Positions 17,200 to 25,406 of a stretch of 30,465 nucleotides of DNA are shown here, one piece after another. Every line of letters begins with the position of its first letter. The first letter of the stretch is position 1. Position numbers and translations under genes: made by a program. This DNA comes from CAYFWF01 sp964346815 (GTDB lineage: Bacteria > Acidobacteriota > Aminicenantia > Aminicenantales > Aminicenantaceae). The stretch is taken from assembly GCA_964346815.1 (NCBI GenBank), contig CAYFWF010000072.1, positions 1-30,465 of the forward strand, read 5' to 3'. Under the pieces are notes generated by a model that did not search any database, had not been told where the DNA came from, and saw only the letters and a program-made list of their open reading frames with translations.

Positions 17200-18534
17200 T
17201 TATATGACATCCCGTTGGAAGAGGTCTTCAAACGTTTCCCTGCGCCTTATCAGACCGGAGCCACTGCCGTTGATCATGAAAATGGCCGGCCGAGGCCCGG
17301 CGAAATTATTGTTCATAGGAACAAAATAAGCTCCTGCATCGAAAAGAACCAGCCGGTCCCCAGGATAAACGGGAGTGAGAGGAAGCGATGATGAGAGCTT
17401 ATCCAGAGATGTGGGCAGATTCCCGAAGATGGCGTAATTCACGAGCTTTCTATCCGTGAGTTTGAGGGGCGTGATTTTATGGTATTCTGTCAACAAAAGG
17501 GGAGAGAGACTCATCGCCCCCCCGTCGCAGATCAGAAATCGCTGCCCTTTGGAGCGCTCGATGACTTCCAGGACGGAAAGGATAAGAATCTGAGAAGGAC
17601 CGGAAAGAATACGTCCCGGCTCTACGAGGACTTCTTGGATCGGATTCCCTGTTCGATCGAGTCGATCGAGAAGCTGGCTCAAACTTTCGGCCACCTCTTT
17701 CAAGAGGGAGGATTTTTTTCCCGACTGCAGCTTGATATGCTTCCTGAGAACAGCTGATTTCGCCATCTGAGAGATGGTCAGCAGAGGAGCGGTGGATACG
17801 CCAAATCCCCCTCCGATATCGATCATCTGGCTTTTCATTCCTAGCTGAGAGGTCTTATTGATCAGCTCTTCCAGAATGGAAAAAGCTTTCTTGTAGGGGC
17901 GGGAATCCCTGATCCCGGAACCAAGGTGCATGTGGAATCCCACGAACCGCAGCCTCTCGGTCCGGCTGATCTCTTTCAATGCTTCCCAGATTTCCGTTGA
18001 TTCGGGAAGAAAGCCATAGGGCGAGTCCTTGGCGCTGCTGTTCAGTGTGGGCTTCATTTTGGCAAAGGAAAAACCAGGACATACTCTCAACCCGATATTT
18101 ATCGCTTCTGTGAACCTGCCTGAAACGGCTTTGATCCTCGAGAGTTCCCCGAGTGATTCGACGGTCACCATTTTTACCTGTGAATTTTTCAGTTTTTCCA
18201 GAAATTCGCGGGTCTTCGCGGGGCCGTTGACAACGATATCCCTATCGTTGAACCCGATAAGTCTGCAGAGTTCCAGCTCATGATCGAACACCACCTCCAC
18301 TCCCAGGCCTTCCTGTCTCAAGATTTTCAGAAAACCGGGGACAGGATTTGTCTTGACCGAATAGTGAATTTTCACAGGCAGGCTTCTGGCTTTAAACTCA
18401 GCCACAAAGTTTCTGATCGATTCCTGTACCGCTTTGCTGCTCAAGACGTAGAGAGGTGTCCCGAACTCGTCCGCCAGCTTGGAAAGCGGCCAGTTCTGGC
18501 AGAACAATTCACCGTTTTTATACTTCAGGTTCAT
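17200..18534 (-). CDS. Fold-type III PLP decarboxylase-like enzyme (LysA/ODC family)
   Basis: A 444-residue protein with an alanine-racemase-like barrel and C-terminal beta domain. The PLP lysine is K61 (HYSVKTNP); HLGSG and IDIGGGFG bind the phosphate; EPGR and CDGG follow. FDAGAY near the C terminus is the family's aromatic site. The motif that in diaminopimelate decarboxylase reads G-x-x-C-x-S-x-D reads GNLPTSLDKL here: the active-site Cys is Pro while the Asp stays. That makes ordinary LysA activity doubtful, and it is more like the PLP decarboxylases of natural-product clusters. The start has GGAGG five bases upstream and overlaps the Lgt-like gene by 17 bases; the stop abuts the ALDH ribosome-binding site. 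Expected substrate: a basic or modified amino acid, unknown. Confidence 0.82.
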   Translation of the reverse strand: MNLKYKNGELFCQNWPLSKLADEFGTPLYVLSSKAVQESIRNFVAEFKARSLPVKIHYSVKTNPVPGFLKILRQEGLGVEVVFDHELELCRLIGFNDRDIVVNGPAKTREFLEKLKNSQVKMVTVESLGELSRIKAVSGRFTEAINIGLRVCPGFSFAKMKPTLNSSAKDSPYGFLPESTEIWEALKEISRTERLRFVGFHMHLGSGIRDSRPYKKAFSILEELINKTSQLGMKSQMIDIGGGFGVSTAPLLTISQMAKSAVLRKHIKLQSGKKSSLLKEVAESLSQLLDRLDRTGNPIQEVLVEPGRILSGPSQILILSVLEVIERSKGQRFLICDGGAMSLSPLLLTEYHKITPLKLTDRKLVNYAIFGNLPTSLDKLSSSLPLTPVYPGDRLVLFDAGAYFVPMNNNFAGPRPAIFMINGSGSGLIRRRETFEDLFQRDVI

Positions 18535-20059
18535 TTCGTCCTCCCTGATTTTTCCTTTGAGTGATCCCTTTTTTGCCCCAGGACCCTATCTCGTAGCGGT
18601 GGTAGCTGAACACGAATGATGTCAATAGGCCCATGCCGATAACGAGCCAGGTGTTCAGATGCATGAAAATCTGGTTGAAAGAAATGTGAAAAAGAGGGGA
18701 GTGATAGCCAGTATCGGAAGCAGGAAGAATCAAACCGAGATGAAGCATCCCCAGCACCACCAGCACAAGACTCACGATCTGAGCTGGGGAGAGAAGTCCG
18801 GCCACTGTGCGTTTCTGGTAGCGATACCACTCCTCGATAAACCGGAAGATTCCGTACAGGATGCAGCATAGTGAAGTGGGCACCCCCGCCTTGACACCAG
18901 TTACTCCCCATAGAGAAAAGACAATGATGAAGATAAGCAGACCGTAAAGAGCTGAATAGAGCTGGGTCGGATAGAGAGTCCCGCTTCTGGTCAGCCTTTC
19001 TCTTATGGCTTTCAGGCTGGGATGAGAATAGTGGATGTGAATGGCTGAGCGGGTTTCCTTTCCATAACAGCAGCCATAGAACAGGCAGCCGATGCGTCCG
19101 AAAAAGTGGTTGATCATCAAGCCCATAAAAGCCGCATCGAACCAAAAGTACACAGGCATTTCGGTGAGCAGGCAGAACAGGCCGCTTGAAAGAGCGGCTG
19201 CCAGCAAAGCCCCCCATGAAACGAAGCCCACCCGGTGCCAAGCTTTCTTCAAGGATTCTTTTTCCAGTATCATGAATACGATCATGGAGACGAGCCGGCT
19301 TGCGGCAAGGGAGGCAATGGTGAAGAAGAGGACCATCCATGCAGTTGTCGAAGCCGAGATGTTGTCGGCCGAAAAAGCGATGCTTAAAACGATCAAACCA
19401 ACGAAAACCCCGAATCCTACCCAGAGTCCATATCCCAGAAACAAGAGATGGGAACGGTATTGGAGAATTAAGGGTCGGTTAACGACCTTAGAGATCCAGC
19501 CAAGAGTCCGGCTTAGAACATAAGAGAGCGTTTGTCTAAGAGGGAAATCCCAGAACAGGGGTACCTTTTCCTTATAACCGTCATAGTCCCGGTTGAATCT
19601 CTTCTCGAGGACCGGTTCTTCGACTCTCTGGGCATAAGCTGCGAAAAAGAGGGTAAAGAGGGGCCAGCCCAGGAAAGTGCTCCCAAAGGAATGCAGAATC
19701 ATGCTTCCACCGAGAAAACTCAAAGAAGCCCCGAAATAAATGGGATGTCTGGACAAACCGTAGAGTCCCTCTTTAACCAATGTTGCAGGAGGAACCGGTG
19801 AAGCAGGTAAGCCTCTTCCATATTTACCCAGTTCGATCACAGCCAGGAGCATGATACTTCCCCCCAGGGCGGAGAGAGATATCCCCGAAATCCCCAGAGC
19901 AGCGGAGCTGCCGGAAAATGGATTGAAAACCTGATCGAACAAATGGCCGAGGAGATAAAAAAAGCAAGGGACAAACAAGGCGAACACGGTGATGTACATC
20001 CCCACTTCAAGAGTCTTCTTAAGGATCAGGCCAGTGTTATTCTTTATGGTTATTTCCAT
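18518..20059 (-). CDS. Membrane fusion protein: isoprenylcysteine-methyltransferase-like domain + Lgt-like domain
   Basis: A 513-residue polytopic protein. Residues about 15-160 resemble the ICMT/phospholipid methyltransferase family: membrane helices, then KEGLYGLSRHPIYFG (about 96-110) and EEPVLEKRFNRDYDGYKEKV (about 147-166), the SAM-binding C-terminal motif. Residues about 200-435 resemble prolipoprotein diacylglyceryl transferase: GRIGCLFYGCCYG (321-333) aligns with the Lgt signature GRIGNFxNxE, YPTQLYSALYG matches its H-P-x-Q-x-Y segment, and YGIFRFIEEWYR keeps the functional Arg and Glu. The signature Asn is Cys here. The ATG at 20059 is preferred over an in-frame one at 20128 because AAAGGAG lies 7 bases upstream. 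It overlaps the permease gene by 23 bases and the PLP gene by 17. Likely transfers and/or methylates a lipid-linked group; classical Lgt function is not assumed. Confidence 0.8.
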   Translation of the reverse strand: MEITIKNNTGLILKKTLEVGMYITVFALFVPCFFYLLGHLFDQVFNPFSGSSAALGISGISLSALGGSIMLLAVIELGKYGRGLPASPVPPATLVKEGLYGLSRHPIYFGASLSFLGGSMILHSFGSTFLGWPLFTLFFAAYAQRVEEPVLEKRFNRDYDGYKEKVPLFWDFPLRQTLSYVLSRTLGWISKVVNRPLILQYRSHLLFLGYGLWVGFGVFVGLIVLSIAFSADNISASTTAWMVLFFTIASLAASRLVSMIVFMILEKESLKKAWHRVGFVSWGALLAAALSSGLFCLLTEMPVYFWFDAAFMGLMINHFFGRIGCLFYGCCYGKETRSAIHIHYSHPSLKAIRERLTRSGTLYPTQLYSALYGLLIFIIVFSLWGVTGVKAGVPTSLCCILYGIFRFIEEWYRYQKRTVAGLLSPAQIVSLVLVVLGMLHLGLILPASDTGYHSPLFHISFNQIFMHLNTWLVIGMGLLTSFVFSYHRYEIGSWGKKGITQRKNQGGRNEPEV

Positions 20060-20837
20060 GATAGACTCCTTTGATTTTGATTCGGACGGCCAGAAGGAGG
20101 GCAGAAAAAAGACCTGATGCGTAAACAAGGCTCATCAAGAGTGCCCAGACATTTATTTTTCCTGAAAAAACAGATGAGAAGATAAACTGACAGGGAAAAA
20201 AAGCGGGCAGCCAGTGGATGAAATCTGTTTCCTGTGAAAAGGAGTAAAAGACAGGATTCTGAAGCCAGCCCGCATCTATGTTTGCCAGAAGCACCACGAA
20301 TAAAATCGCGATCATGAAATCTTTGGTCAAGATTCCTACCAACCCTCCGTATGCCCCATAGATCAAACTCAGCAGGATAAATCCGGCTATGGCCCCTGGA
20401 ATATTGTGAAAATCCATCATTCCTCTCAGGATCAGGGTAAGAAAAACCGCCATTGCAGCAGCCAGAGTGAAAAAAAAGCTGAAGCGCGAGGCCACGAAAA
20501 TCCGGGGTGAAAGTCTCATAGAGATGCAGTAGCGGTAATACTCAAAATCCTGCTGAAACAGAAGGACCGCATAGTAAGCCATCAGGAATCCCCCTACGGC
20601 AGCCGACATAAAAACCAGGGATATCTCTCTTTGATCCAGGAGAAGTTCATCCATAGTCCGGAAAAAAAATATTTTTATCGGGAGTGTGCCTTGACCCGAC
20701 GTCCATTCCACCACGGCTAGAAAACAGGTCGGGATGACGATGAGAAGCAAGAATCCGAGCTTATTCCTCAACAGCTCTAGAGCCGTAAACCTGTAGAGCA
20801 GGAAAAAGACCGATGGTTTATCCGTTTGTTTTCTCAA
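20037..20837 (-). CDS. ABC transporter permease (ABC-2-like)
   Basis: A 266-residue protein with about six hydrophobic segments and a basic N terminus, the shape of an ABC-2-type exporter half with an extracytoplasmic loop after helix 1 (about 45-70). The likely start is TTG at 20837, with AGAGGG a few bases upstream; this overlaps the ATPase gene by 20 bases. No ATG gives a full first helix. It would form the membrane part with the ATPase encoded just before it. Such small exporters move lipids, peptides or drugs outwards. The substrate may be the product of the enzymes in the same operon. Confidence 0.78.
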   Translation of the reverse strand: MRKQTDKPSVFFLLYRFTALELLRNKLGFLLLIVIPTCFLAVVEWTSGQGTLPIKIFFFRTMDELLLDQREISLVFMSAAVGGFLMAYYAVLLFQQDFEYYRYCISMRLSPRIFVASRFSFFFTLAAAMAVFLTLILRGMMDFHNIPGAIAGFILLSLIYGAYGGLVGILTKDFMIAILFVVLLANIDAGWLQNPVFYSFSQETDFIHWLPAFFPCQFIFSSVFSGKINVWALLMSLVYASGLFSALLLAVRIKIKGVYHGNNHKE

Positions 20838-21441
20838 TGCGTCCCTCTTTGAGTTCTAAAATTCGGTCGAATTTCTCCCGGTCGTAGATGAGATGGGATA
20901 TCATCAGGATGGCTGAGCCCCGGGATTTGAGATCCTGTATGATTTCCCAGAAAACGAGATACATCCTCCAGTCGAAACCATCATAAGGCTCGTCCAGGAT
21001 GATCAACTTGGGAGAGTGATAGATCGATGTCAGGAACTTCACCTTTTGATAGGTACCGCTGCTCAGGTTGCTGATGCTGGACTTGAGATAGGGCCGTAAG
21101 TTGAGCCGGTCGATATTGAAATGGATGAAGTCACGATCGATGGAATTGTGTTTTCCGTAGACAGCCTCGATCAGCTCGAAATGTTCCGTCACCCGATAGC
21201 GGCGGTTGAGGAGGTTATCCTGGGGGCAGTAACCGACAGGACCATCGATTCTTATGGTTCCTGAGTTTGGATTGGTGAAGCCCATCACACATCGGACAAA
21301 CGTACTCTTCCCTGAGCCGTTTTCTCCTACCAGACCTACAAATTCGGTCCCTCTTAATTCGAGCGAACAGCCTCTCAGAACCTGCTGGCGTCCGAAGGAT
21401 TTCTTTATGTCACGACAGAGCAAACGGCAGGGGCTATTCAT
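20818..21441 (-). CDS. ABC transporter ATP-binding protein
   Basis: A 207-residue nucleotide-binding domain, close to minimal length. Walker A GENGSGKST (40-48), Q-loop Q74 in YCPQDN, a degenerate signature LSSGTYQK (126-133, canonical LSGGQ), Walker B LIILDEP (146-152) and switch His183 (MISH) are all seen. The signature variant still keeps Ser and Gly. A near-perfect Shine-Dalgarno, AGGAGGTGA, precedes the ATG, which lies inside the last codons of the CrtC-like gene (8-base overlap). It powers the adjacent permease. Confidence 0.92.
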   Translation of the reverse strand: MNSPCRLLCRDIKKSFGRQQVLRGCSLELRGTEFVGLVGENGSGKSTFVRCVMGFTNPNSGTIRIDGPVGYCPQDNLLNRRYRVTEHFELIEAVYGKHNSIDRDFIHFNIDRLNLRPYLKSSISNLSSGTYQKVKFLTSIYHSPKLIILDEPYDGFDWRMYLVFWEIIQDLKSRGSAILMISHLIYDREKFDRILELKEGRIEKTNG

Positions 21442-22300
21442 GATATCTCACCTCCTCCATGATCCCGCGGAAAGATTGATCGCGGAAGCGGGAAGCCGTT
21501 TCATATTTTTCATCCCTTCCCGAAGAGCTCAGCATTCTCCGGATACCTCTCGGCAAAATCTTTAAAGATCGTCCTTTGCTGAGAATCTCTTGATTTTCGA
21601 GGATTCGGATGATTTGACTCTTGAACCTGAACTGGCAATTCGGGGAGCCAATACTCCAGGTCATCTGATGAGCTTCTCCGAGCTGATTGCGTTCGAGGGA
21701 GACGGATACCTCTCGAGCCGTTGTCTCCGGATCGAGATAGAGCGAAATTTTTTCCTCCTTGGTTTGGAGGGATAAAAAAACGCTCCAAGAACGCGGGCTG
21801 TGCATCCGTCCCCAATAAAGATTCTGAAATGGTATTTTCCAGAAAGGGAGAGTCATCCTCACAAAATCGATATAGCCTGTTCCTCTCAGTTTTGTGGTTT
21901 TTTCTCCGTTGCGAAAGACAAGTTCAACATCGGCCAGAGGAGTCCAGACTTTCCAGTCGACCCAACCGTTGGAGTCCTCATAAAGAGGCTTTTTCCATCT
22001 CTTCTGGGGCAGCGCTCGAAACTTCCATGTTCCAGTGAGAGCTGCTTTTCCATGATCGATACTCAGGTGCGCCTCGTTTATGGTCGAGTACAGATGAGCT
22101 TTGGAAAGCCGTATGCAGTGAAGGGATTTTCTTTTGATTCTTGAAAACTTGAAATTCTGGAAAGATCGAAGGGAATCGAAGTGATTGATTCCGGAAAAAC
22201 CGATTCTGAATCGTCCGAAGGTCATGACCATGACGTAGTAAAAGCCCACCTCGTTTTTCGATGTGAAGTCCATGTACCATTTCTCGAGTTTGACCTTCAT
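21434..22300 (-). CDS. CrtC/AttH-like (hydroxyneurosporene synthase/lipocalin-type) protein
   Basis: A 288-residue protein with no signal peptide or membrane helix. The opening EKWYMDFTSKNEVGFYYVMV, the mid-chain GWVDWKVWTPLADVEL and RGTGYIDFVRM...W.WGRMHSPRSW follow the CrtC/AttH pattern (two lipocalin-like barrels; carotenoid 1,2-hydratase and relatives). The usual GxGYxDHNWG is altered to GTGYIDFVRM, so catalysis of the carotenoid type is doubtful. The start at 22300 is chosen because AAGGAG lies 9 bases upstream; an in-frame ATG at 22318 overlaps that site. It is the first gene of the six-gene operon and follows a promoter region with four 11-bp repeats. It may bind or modify a hydrophobic molecule. 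Confidence 0.55.
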   Translation of the reverse strand: MKVKLEKWYMDFTSKNEVGFYYVMVMTFGRFRIGFSGINHFDSLRSFQNFKFSRIKRKSLHCIRLSKAHLYSTINEAHLSIDHGKAALTGTWKFRALPQKRWKKPLYEDSNGWVDWKVWTPLADVELVFRNGEKTTKLRGTGYIDFVRMTLPFWKIPFQNLYWGRMHSPRSWSVFLSLQTKEEKISLYLDPETTAREVSVSLERNQLGEAHQMTWSIGSPNCQFRFKSQIIRILENQEILSKGRSLKILPRGIRRMLSSSGRDEKYETASRFRDQSFRGIMEEVRYHE

Positions 22301-22343
22301 CTCTCTTTGCTCCTTCATCTTAAATATGGGGTATATCGGGATC

Positions 22344-22387
22344 GAAGTTGTCAGGGGTTTGTCAAGAGTTTGTCAAAAACTTGTTAA
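22344..22387 (-). promoter_or_regulatory. Four tandem 11-bp operator repeats before the CrtC-like operon (box 2)
   Basis: On the plus strand the units are GAAGTTGTCAG (22344), GGGTTTGTCAA (22355), GAGTTTGTCAA (22366) and AAACTTGTTAA (22377); a weaker fifth, GATTTTGGCTC, follows at 22388. Read on the transcribed strand they give T-T-x-A-C-A every 11 bases, the spacing of PhoB/PhoP-type boxes bound by OmpR-family regulators. A possible -10, CATATT, lies 15 bases downstream (22323-22328). The box matches box 1 at 23696-23739 unit by unit. Confidence 0.7.
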
Positions 22388-22438
22388 GATTTTGGCTCTT
22401 TTAAAAATTTTGGTTTGAATGAGTCATGAGATGGAGAT

Positions 22439-23632
22439 TTATATCTGTTCGAGATGGTGGTAAATCGCCTGGTAAAGTTCGGTTGGTATGGATCTTCGGG
22501 ATGAACCATCGTCGAGCGGATTGATAAGGTCGGCTGCGCACACCGGGGTGAGTTTGCCGTTGCGGATGGTCGCGTCTGGGCAGTGATAACACATCTGTAT
22601 TTGATTTTTTTCGTGATTGAATTCCGGTCCGTTTTGGATCAGTATGTAATGAAATCTGAGGTCCTTCAACCGACGGGATTTGCGGAGGAGTTTCCCTATG
22701 ACGAAAAGCTTTTTTGGATGGAGCAGCGTCTCCACCAGGCAGGTGATCAGAAAAGAAAAAGGAAAGAGAAGGGGGCTTGAAGTGATCCCGAAAACATGTT
22801 TCCCTGCGAACAGTCTGTATAATTTACGGAAGAGCCGATTGTATTCCGGAGAGACATCCATGGTTTTGTGAGTTTCGGTATTGATGTAGTAGAAGAACAT
22901 CAGCCAGCTGATGTGGTCATCGTCCAGTGAAGAGGGAATGTATGCCGATGGTTCGACTCCGAGTTCTTCCGTTATTCTTAGATACTCTTCCTTAAGCTGG
23001 GGATTCTTTCCTGCAACATAGCCTTCAAAGAAGTTTTTCGGGCTGTCTATCTCCAGAATGGAGAGAATCCCATCGAAATAACGGTAGCGGGAGAATTCTT
23101 TCATAATCGAGGGGATTTTCCCTGTGTTGTCGTGGTAGATGGTTATGGAGAGCGAAAAGAAGATTTTTCTTCTTTCGAATTTTTTGAACAAGGTGTGGCG
23201 CACTTCATTGATGTCCTGGTGGATGTGTGACTGCCCCACATCCACATGCAGCACGATCCTATCCAATCCTGCCTGAATGATTTCATCGAGAAGGCTTTCG
23301 CCTTTATCCTGGAGGAAGAGTATTCCATTGGTCAGCATTTCACAAATGACTTTTTTGCTCTTTATGTACCGTATGATCTCGACCAGGTCAGGATGCAGGG
23401 TGGGTTCTCCTCCCAAAAGTGTTATGGTCTCCAGGTTCCTCTTCTGGAGGGCCAGGTCAATTTCAGACTTTATCCGGGCAAGCGGTTTGACAAACGTTTT
23501 GGAAAGATTGTAGCAGCCTCGGCATCTTATATTGCATGTGAGGTTGGTTTCTATAGTCAGATGAGGCGTTTCTCTGACAGAGAGCTTCAGCGGTTTCAGG
23601 TTGATCTTTCTGGGAATGTCTGTGACCTTCAT
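22439..23632 (-). CDS. Radical SAM enzyme with C-terminal Cys motif
   Basis: A 397-residue radical SAM protein. C33, C37 and C40 (CNIRCRGC) bind the [4Fe-4S] cluster that cleaves S-adenosylmethionine; LLGGEPTLHP is the SAM-contact GGEP motif. The barrel covers about residues 25-230. A hydrophobic stretch around 285-315 (LLFPFSFLITCLVETLL) suggests membrane contact. The C-terminal QMCYHCPDATIRNGKLTPVC provides three more cysteines, a likely auxiliary cluster site of SPASM/twitch kind. GGGAGGA lies 7 bases before the ATG. It has its own operator (box 1) and is followed by box 2 and the six-gene operon on the same strand, so both units are probably co-regulated. The reaction is unknown; peptide or lipid modification are both possible. 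Confidence 0.88.
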   Translation of the reverse strand: MKVTDIPRKINLKPLKLSVRETPHLTIETNLTCNIRCRGCYNLSKTFVKPLARIKSEIDLALQKRNLETITLLGGEPTLHPDLVEIIRYIKSKKVICEMLTNGILFLQDKGESLLDEIIQAGLDRIVLHVDVGQSHIHQDINEVRHTLFKKFERRKIFFSLSITIYHDNTGKIPSIMKEFSRYRYFDGILSILEIDSPKNFFEGYVAGKNPQLKEEYLRITEELGVEPSAYIPSSLDDDHISWLMFFYYINTETHKTMDVSPEYNRLFRKLYRLFAGKHVFGITSSPLLFPFSFLITCLVETLLHPKKLFVIGKLLRKSRRLKDLRFHYILIQNGPEFNHEKNQIQMCYHCPDATIRNGKLTPVCAADLINPLDDGSSRRSIPTELYQAIYHHLEQI

Positions 23633-23674
23633 TTTTTATCCTCCCTCCAAGTGATTCATCGTTTTTCCGCTTTT

Positions 23675-23739
23675 AATCTAGTCCCACAACCTGCGGAAGT
23701 TGTCATGAATTTGGAAAGATTTTGTCAAGAATTTGTTAA
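23675..23739 (-). promoter_or_regulatory. Four tandem 11-bp operator repeats and -10 before the radical SAM gene (box 1)
   Basis: Plus-strand units are GAAGTTGTCAT (23696), GAATTTGGAAA (23707), GATTTTGTCAA (23718) and GAATTTGTTAA (23729), in exact 11-base register. The first and last units match those of box 2. A -10-like TAGATT (transcribed strand, 23675-23680) lies 15 bases from the box, the same distance as in box 2. The divergent DUF1846 gene starts 127 bases away on the other side and might share the operator. Confidence 0.7.
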
Positions 23740-23865
23740 AAAAAACGGAATTCGGCTCTTCTGGCAGCAATGTATTGAAATTTCCACCGATTTTTTATAT
23801 TTAAAGGGAGGAGAAAACGAGCTTCCTTTTCTCCATTGAGGCGTCAAGTTTTTCCGGGAGATTTC

Positions 23866-25383
23866 ATGACTCAAAAGATTGGCTTCCAAAACGGGAAATA
23901 TCTGAAACAGCAGACTCGAGAAATACTGGAAAGAGTCAAGAGGTTCGATAACAAGCTCTATCTGGAGTTCGGAGGAAAACTTCTCTATGACTACCATGCC
24001 GCAAGGGTTCTTCCCGGCTATGATCCGAACGTGAAGATGATGCTCCTCCAGGAACTGAAGGACAAAGCGGAGATTTTGCTGTGCATCTATGCTGGCGATA
24101 TCGAGAGAAAAAAACTGAGGGCCGATTTTGGCATCACCTATGATGTGGATGCTCTCAAACTCATCGATGATCTGAGGGATTGGGGACTGAGCATTTTGGG
24201 AGTCGTTATCACCCGGTTCGATAATCAGGCTTCAGCGAAGGTGTTCAAGAATAAGCTCGAACGCCGGGATATCAAAGTCTACACACATTCATATACCAAA
24301 GGCTATCCGACGGATATCGATACCGTGGTGAGTGAGAACGGTTATGGGGCGAACGAGCACATCCCATCCACCAAGCCCCTGGTGGTGGTGACCGGTCCAG
24401 GACCTGGAAGTGGAAAACTGGCCACCTGCCTCTCTCAGATGTACCACGATCACAAAAGGGGCACACACTCAGGCTACTCCAAGTTCGAGACATTCCCGAT
24501 CTGGGACCTGCCTCTCAAGCATTCCGTCAATGTGGCCTACGAAGCAGCCACTGCGGATATCGGAGATTTTAACCTCATCGATCCCTTCCATCTGGAAGCC
24601 TATGGGAAGACAAGTGTGAATTATAATCGGGATGTGGAGGTGTTTCCCGTTCTGGAGAGGATATTGGAAAGGCTTACCGGAGAAGCGTCTGTCTTCAGGT
24701 CTCCGACAGATATGGGAGTCAACCGTGCAAGCTGCGGGATTGTGGATGACCAGGTGGTACAGGAGGCCGCTGAACAAGAAGTGATCAGGCGGTATTTTCG
24801 CTACAGGTGTGAGTATATCATGGGGTTTGTGGATAAAGAAACCGTTCAGCGGACCGAGCTTCTGATGAAGGAGCTGAATCTTCAGCCTGAAGACAGGAAG
24901 GTCGTAGCGCCGGCAAGGGAGGCTGCCCAGGAAGCCATTCAGGATCAAAAGGGACACAAAGGCATTTATTGCGGGGCAGCCATAGAACTCGAGGATGGTT
25001 CCATCGTAAAAGGGAATAATTCTCCTCTCATGCACGCTTCTTCCAGCCTCATATTGAAAGCCGTAAAGAAACTGGCGGCCATACCCGATCAAATCCCCCT
25101 GCTCCCCAACAGTATCATCGAATCCATATCCCATCTCAAAGGAGAAATCCTTCAGTCAAAGACTGTCAGCTTGAATCTGGTGGAAACTTTGATGGGTCTG
25201 AGCATAAGTGCGGCTTCGAACCCAACGGCGGGGCTGGCTGTGTCGAAACTGAAAGAGCTGAGAGGCTGTGAAGTTCATGTTACCCATATCCCCTCTCCAG
25301 GAGACGAGGCCGGATTGAAAAGATTGGGCGTCAACTTGACCAGTGATCCCAATTTCCCTTCCAAAAATCTATTTATGACGTGA
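23866..25383 (+). CDS. DUF1846 family protein
   Basis: A 505-residue cytosolic protein of the conserved DUF1846 (UPF0371) family; its length is normal for the family. The N-terminal third has a Rossmann-like alternation, and VVVTGPGPGSGKLATCLSQM (about 173-192) is a P-loop-like turn lacking the final Ser/Thr after the Lys. YHDHKRGTHSGYSKFETFP and FRSPTDMGVN are other conserved blocks I recognise from the family. Function is not established. The ATG at 23866 is chosen because GGGAG lies 5 bases upstream; the frame opens 10 codons earlier. It diverges from the radical SAM gene across the repeat box. Confidence 0.85.
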   Translation: MTQKIGFQNGKYLKQQTREILERVKRFDNKLYLEFGGKLLYDYHAARVLPGYDPNVKMMLLQELKDKAEILLCIYAGDIERKKLRADFGITYDVDALKLIDDLRDWGLSILGVVITRFDNQASAKVFKNKLERRDIKVYTHSYTKGYPTDIDTVVSENGYGANEHIPSTKPLVVVTGPGPGSGKLATCLSQMYHDHKRGTHSGYSKFETFPIWDLPLKHSVNVAYEAATADIGDFNLIDPFHLEAYGKTSVNYNRDVEVFPVLERILERLTGEASVFRSPTDMGVNRASCGIVDDQVVQEAAEQEVIRRYFRYRCEYIMGFVDKETVQRTELLMKELNLQPEDRKVVAPAREAAQEAIQDQKGHKGIYCGAAIELEDGSIVKGNNSPLMHASSSLILKAVKKLAAIPDQIPLLPNSIIESISHLKGEILQSKTVSLNLVETLMGLSISAASNPTAGLAVSKLKELRGCEVHVTHIPSPGDEAGLKRLGVNLTSDPNFPSKNLFMT

Positions 25384-25406
25384 GGAAAGATTTTTTAAAT
25401 TAATGC

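Noticed and set aside
18531..19340. Minus-strand frame overlapping the Lgt-like part in another phase
   Set aside because: It lies in the same DNA as the membrane domain and reads as Cys/His/Ser/Pro-rich noise; it does not indicate a frameshift because the Lgt-like frame is continuous.
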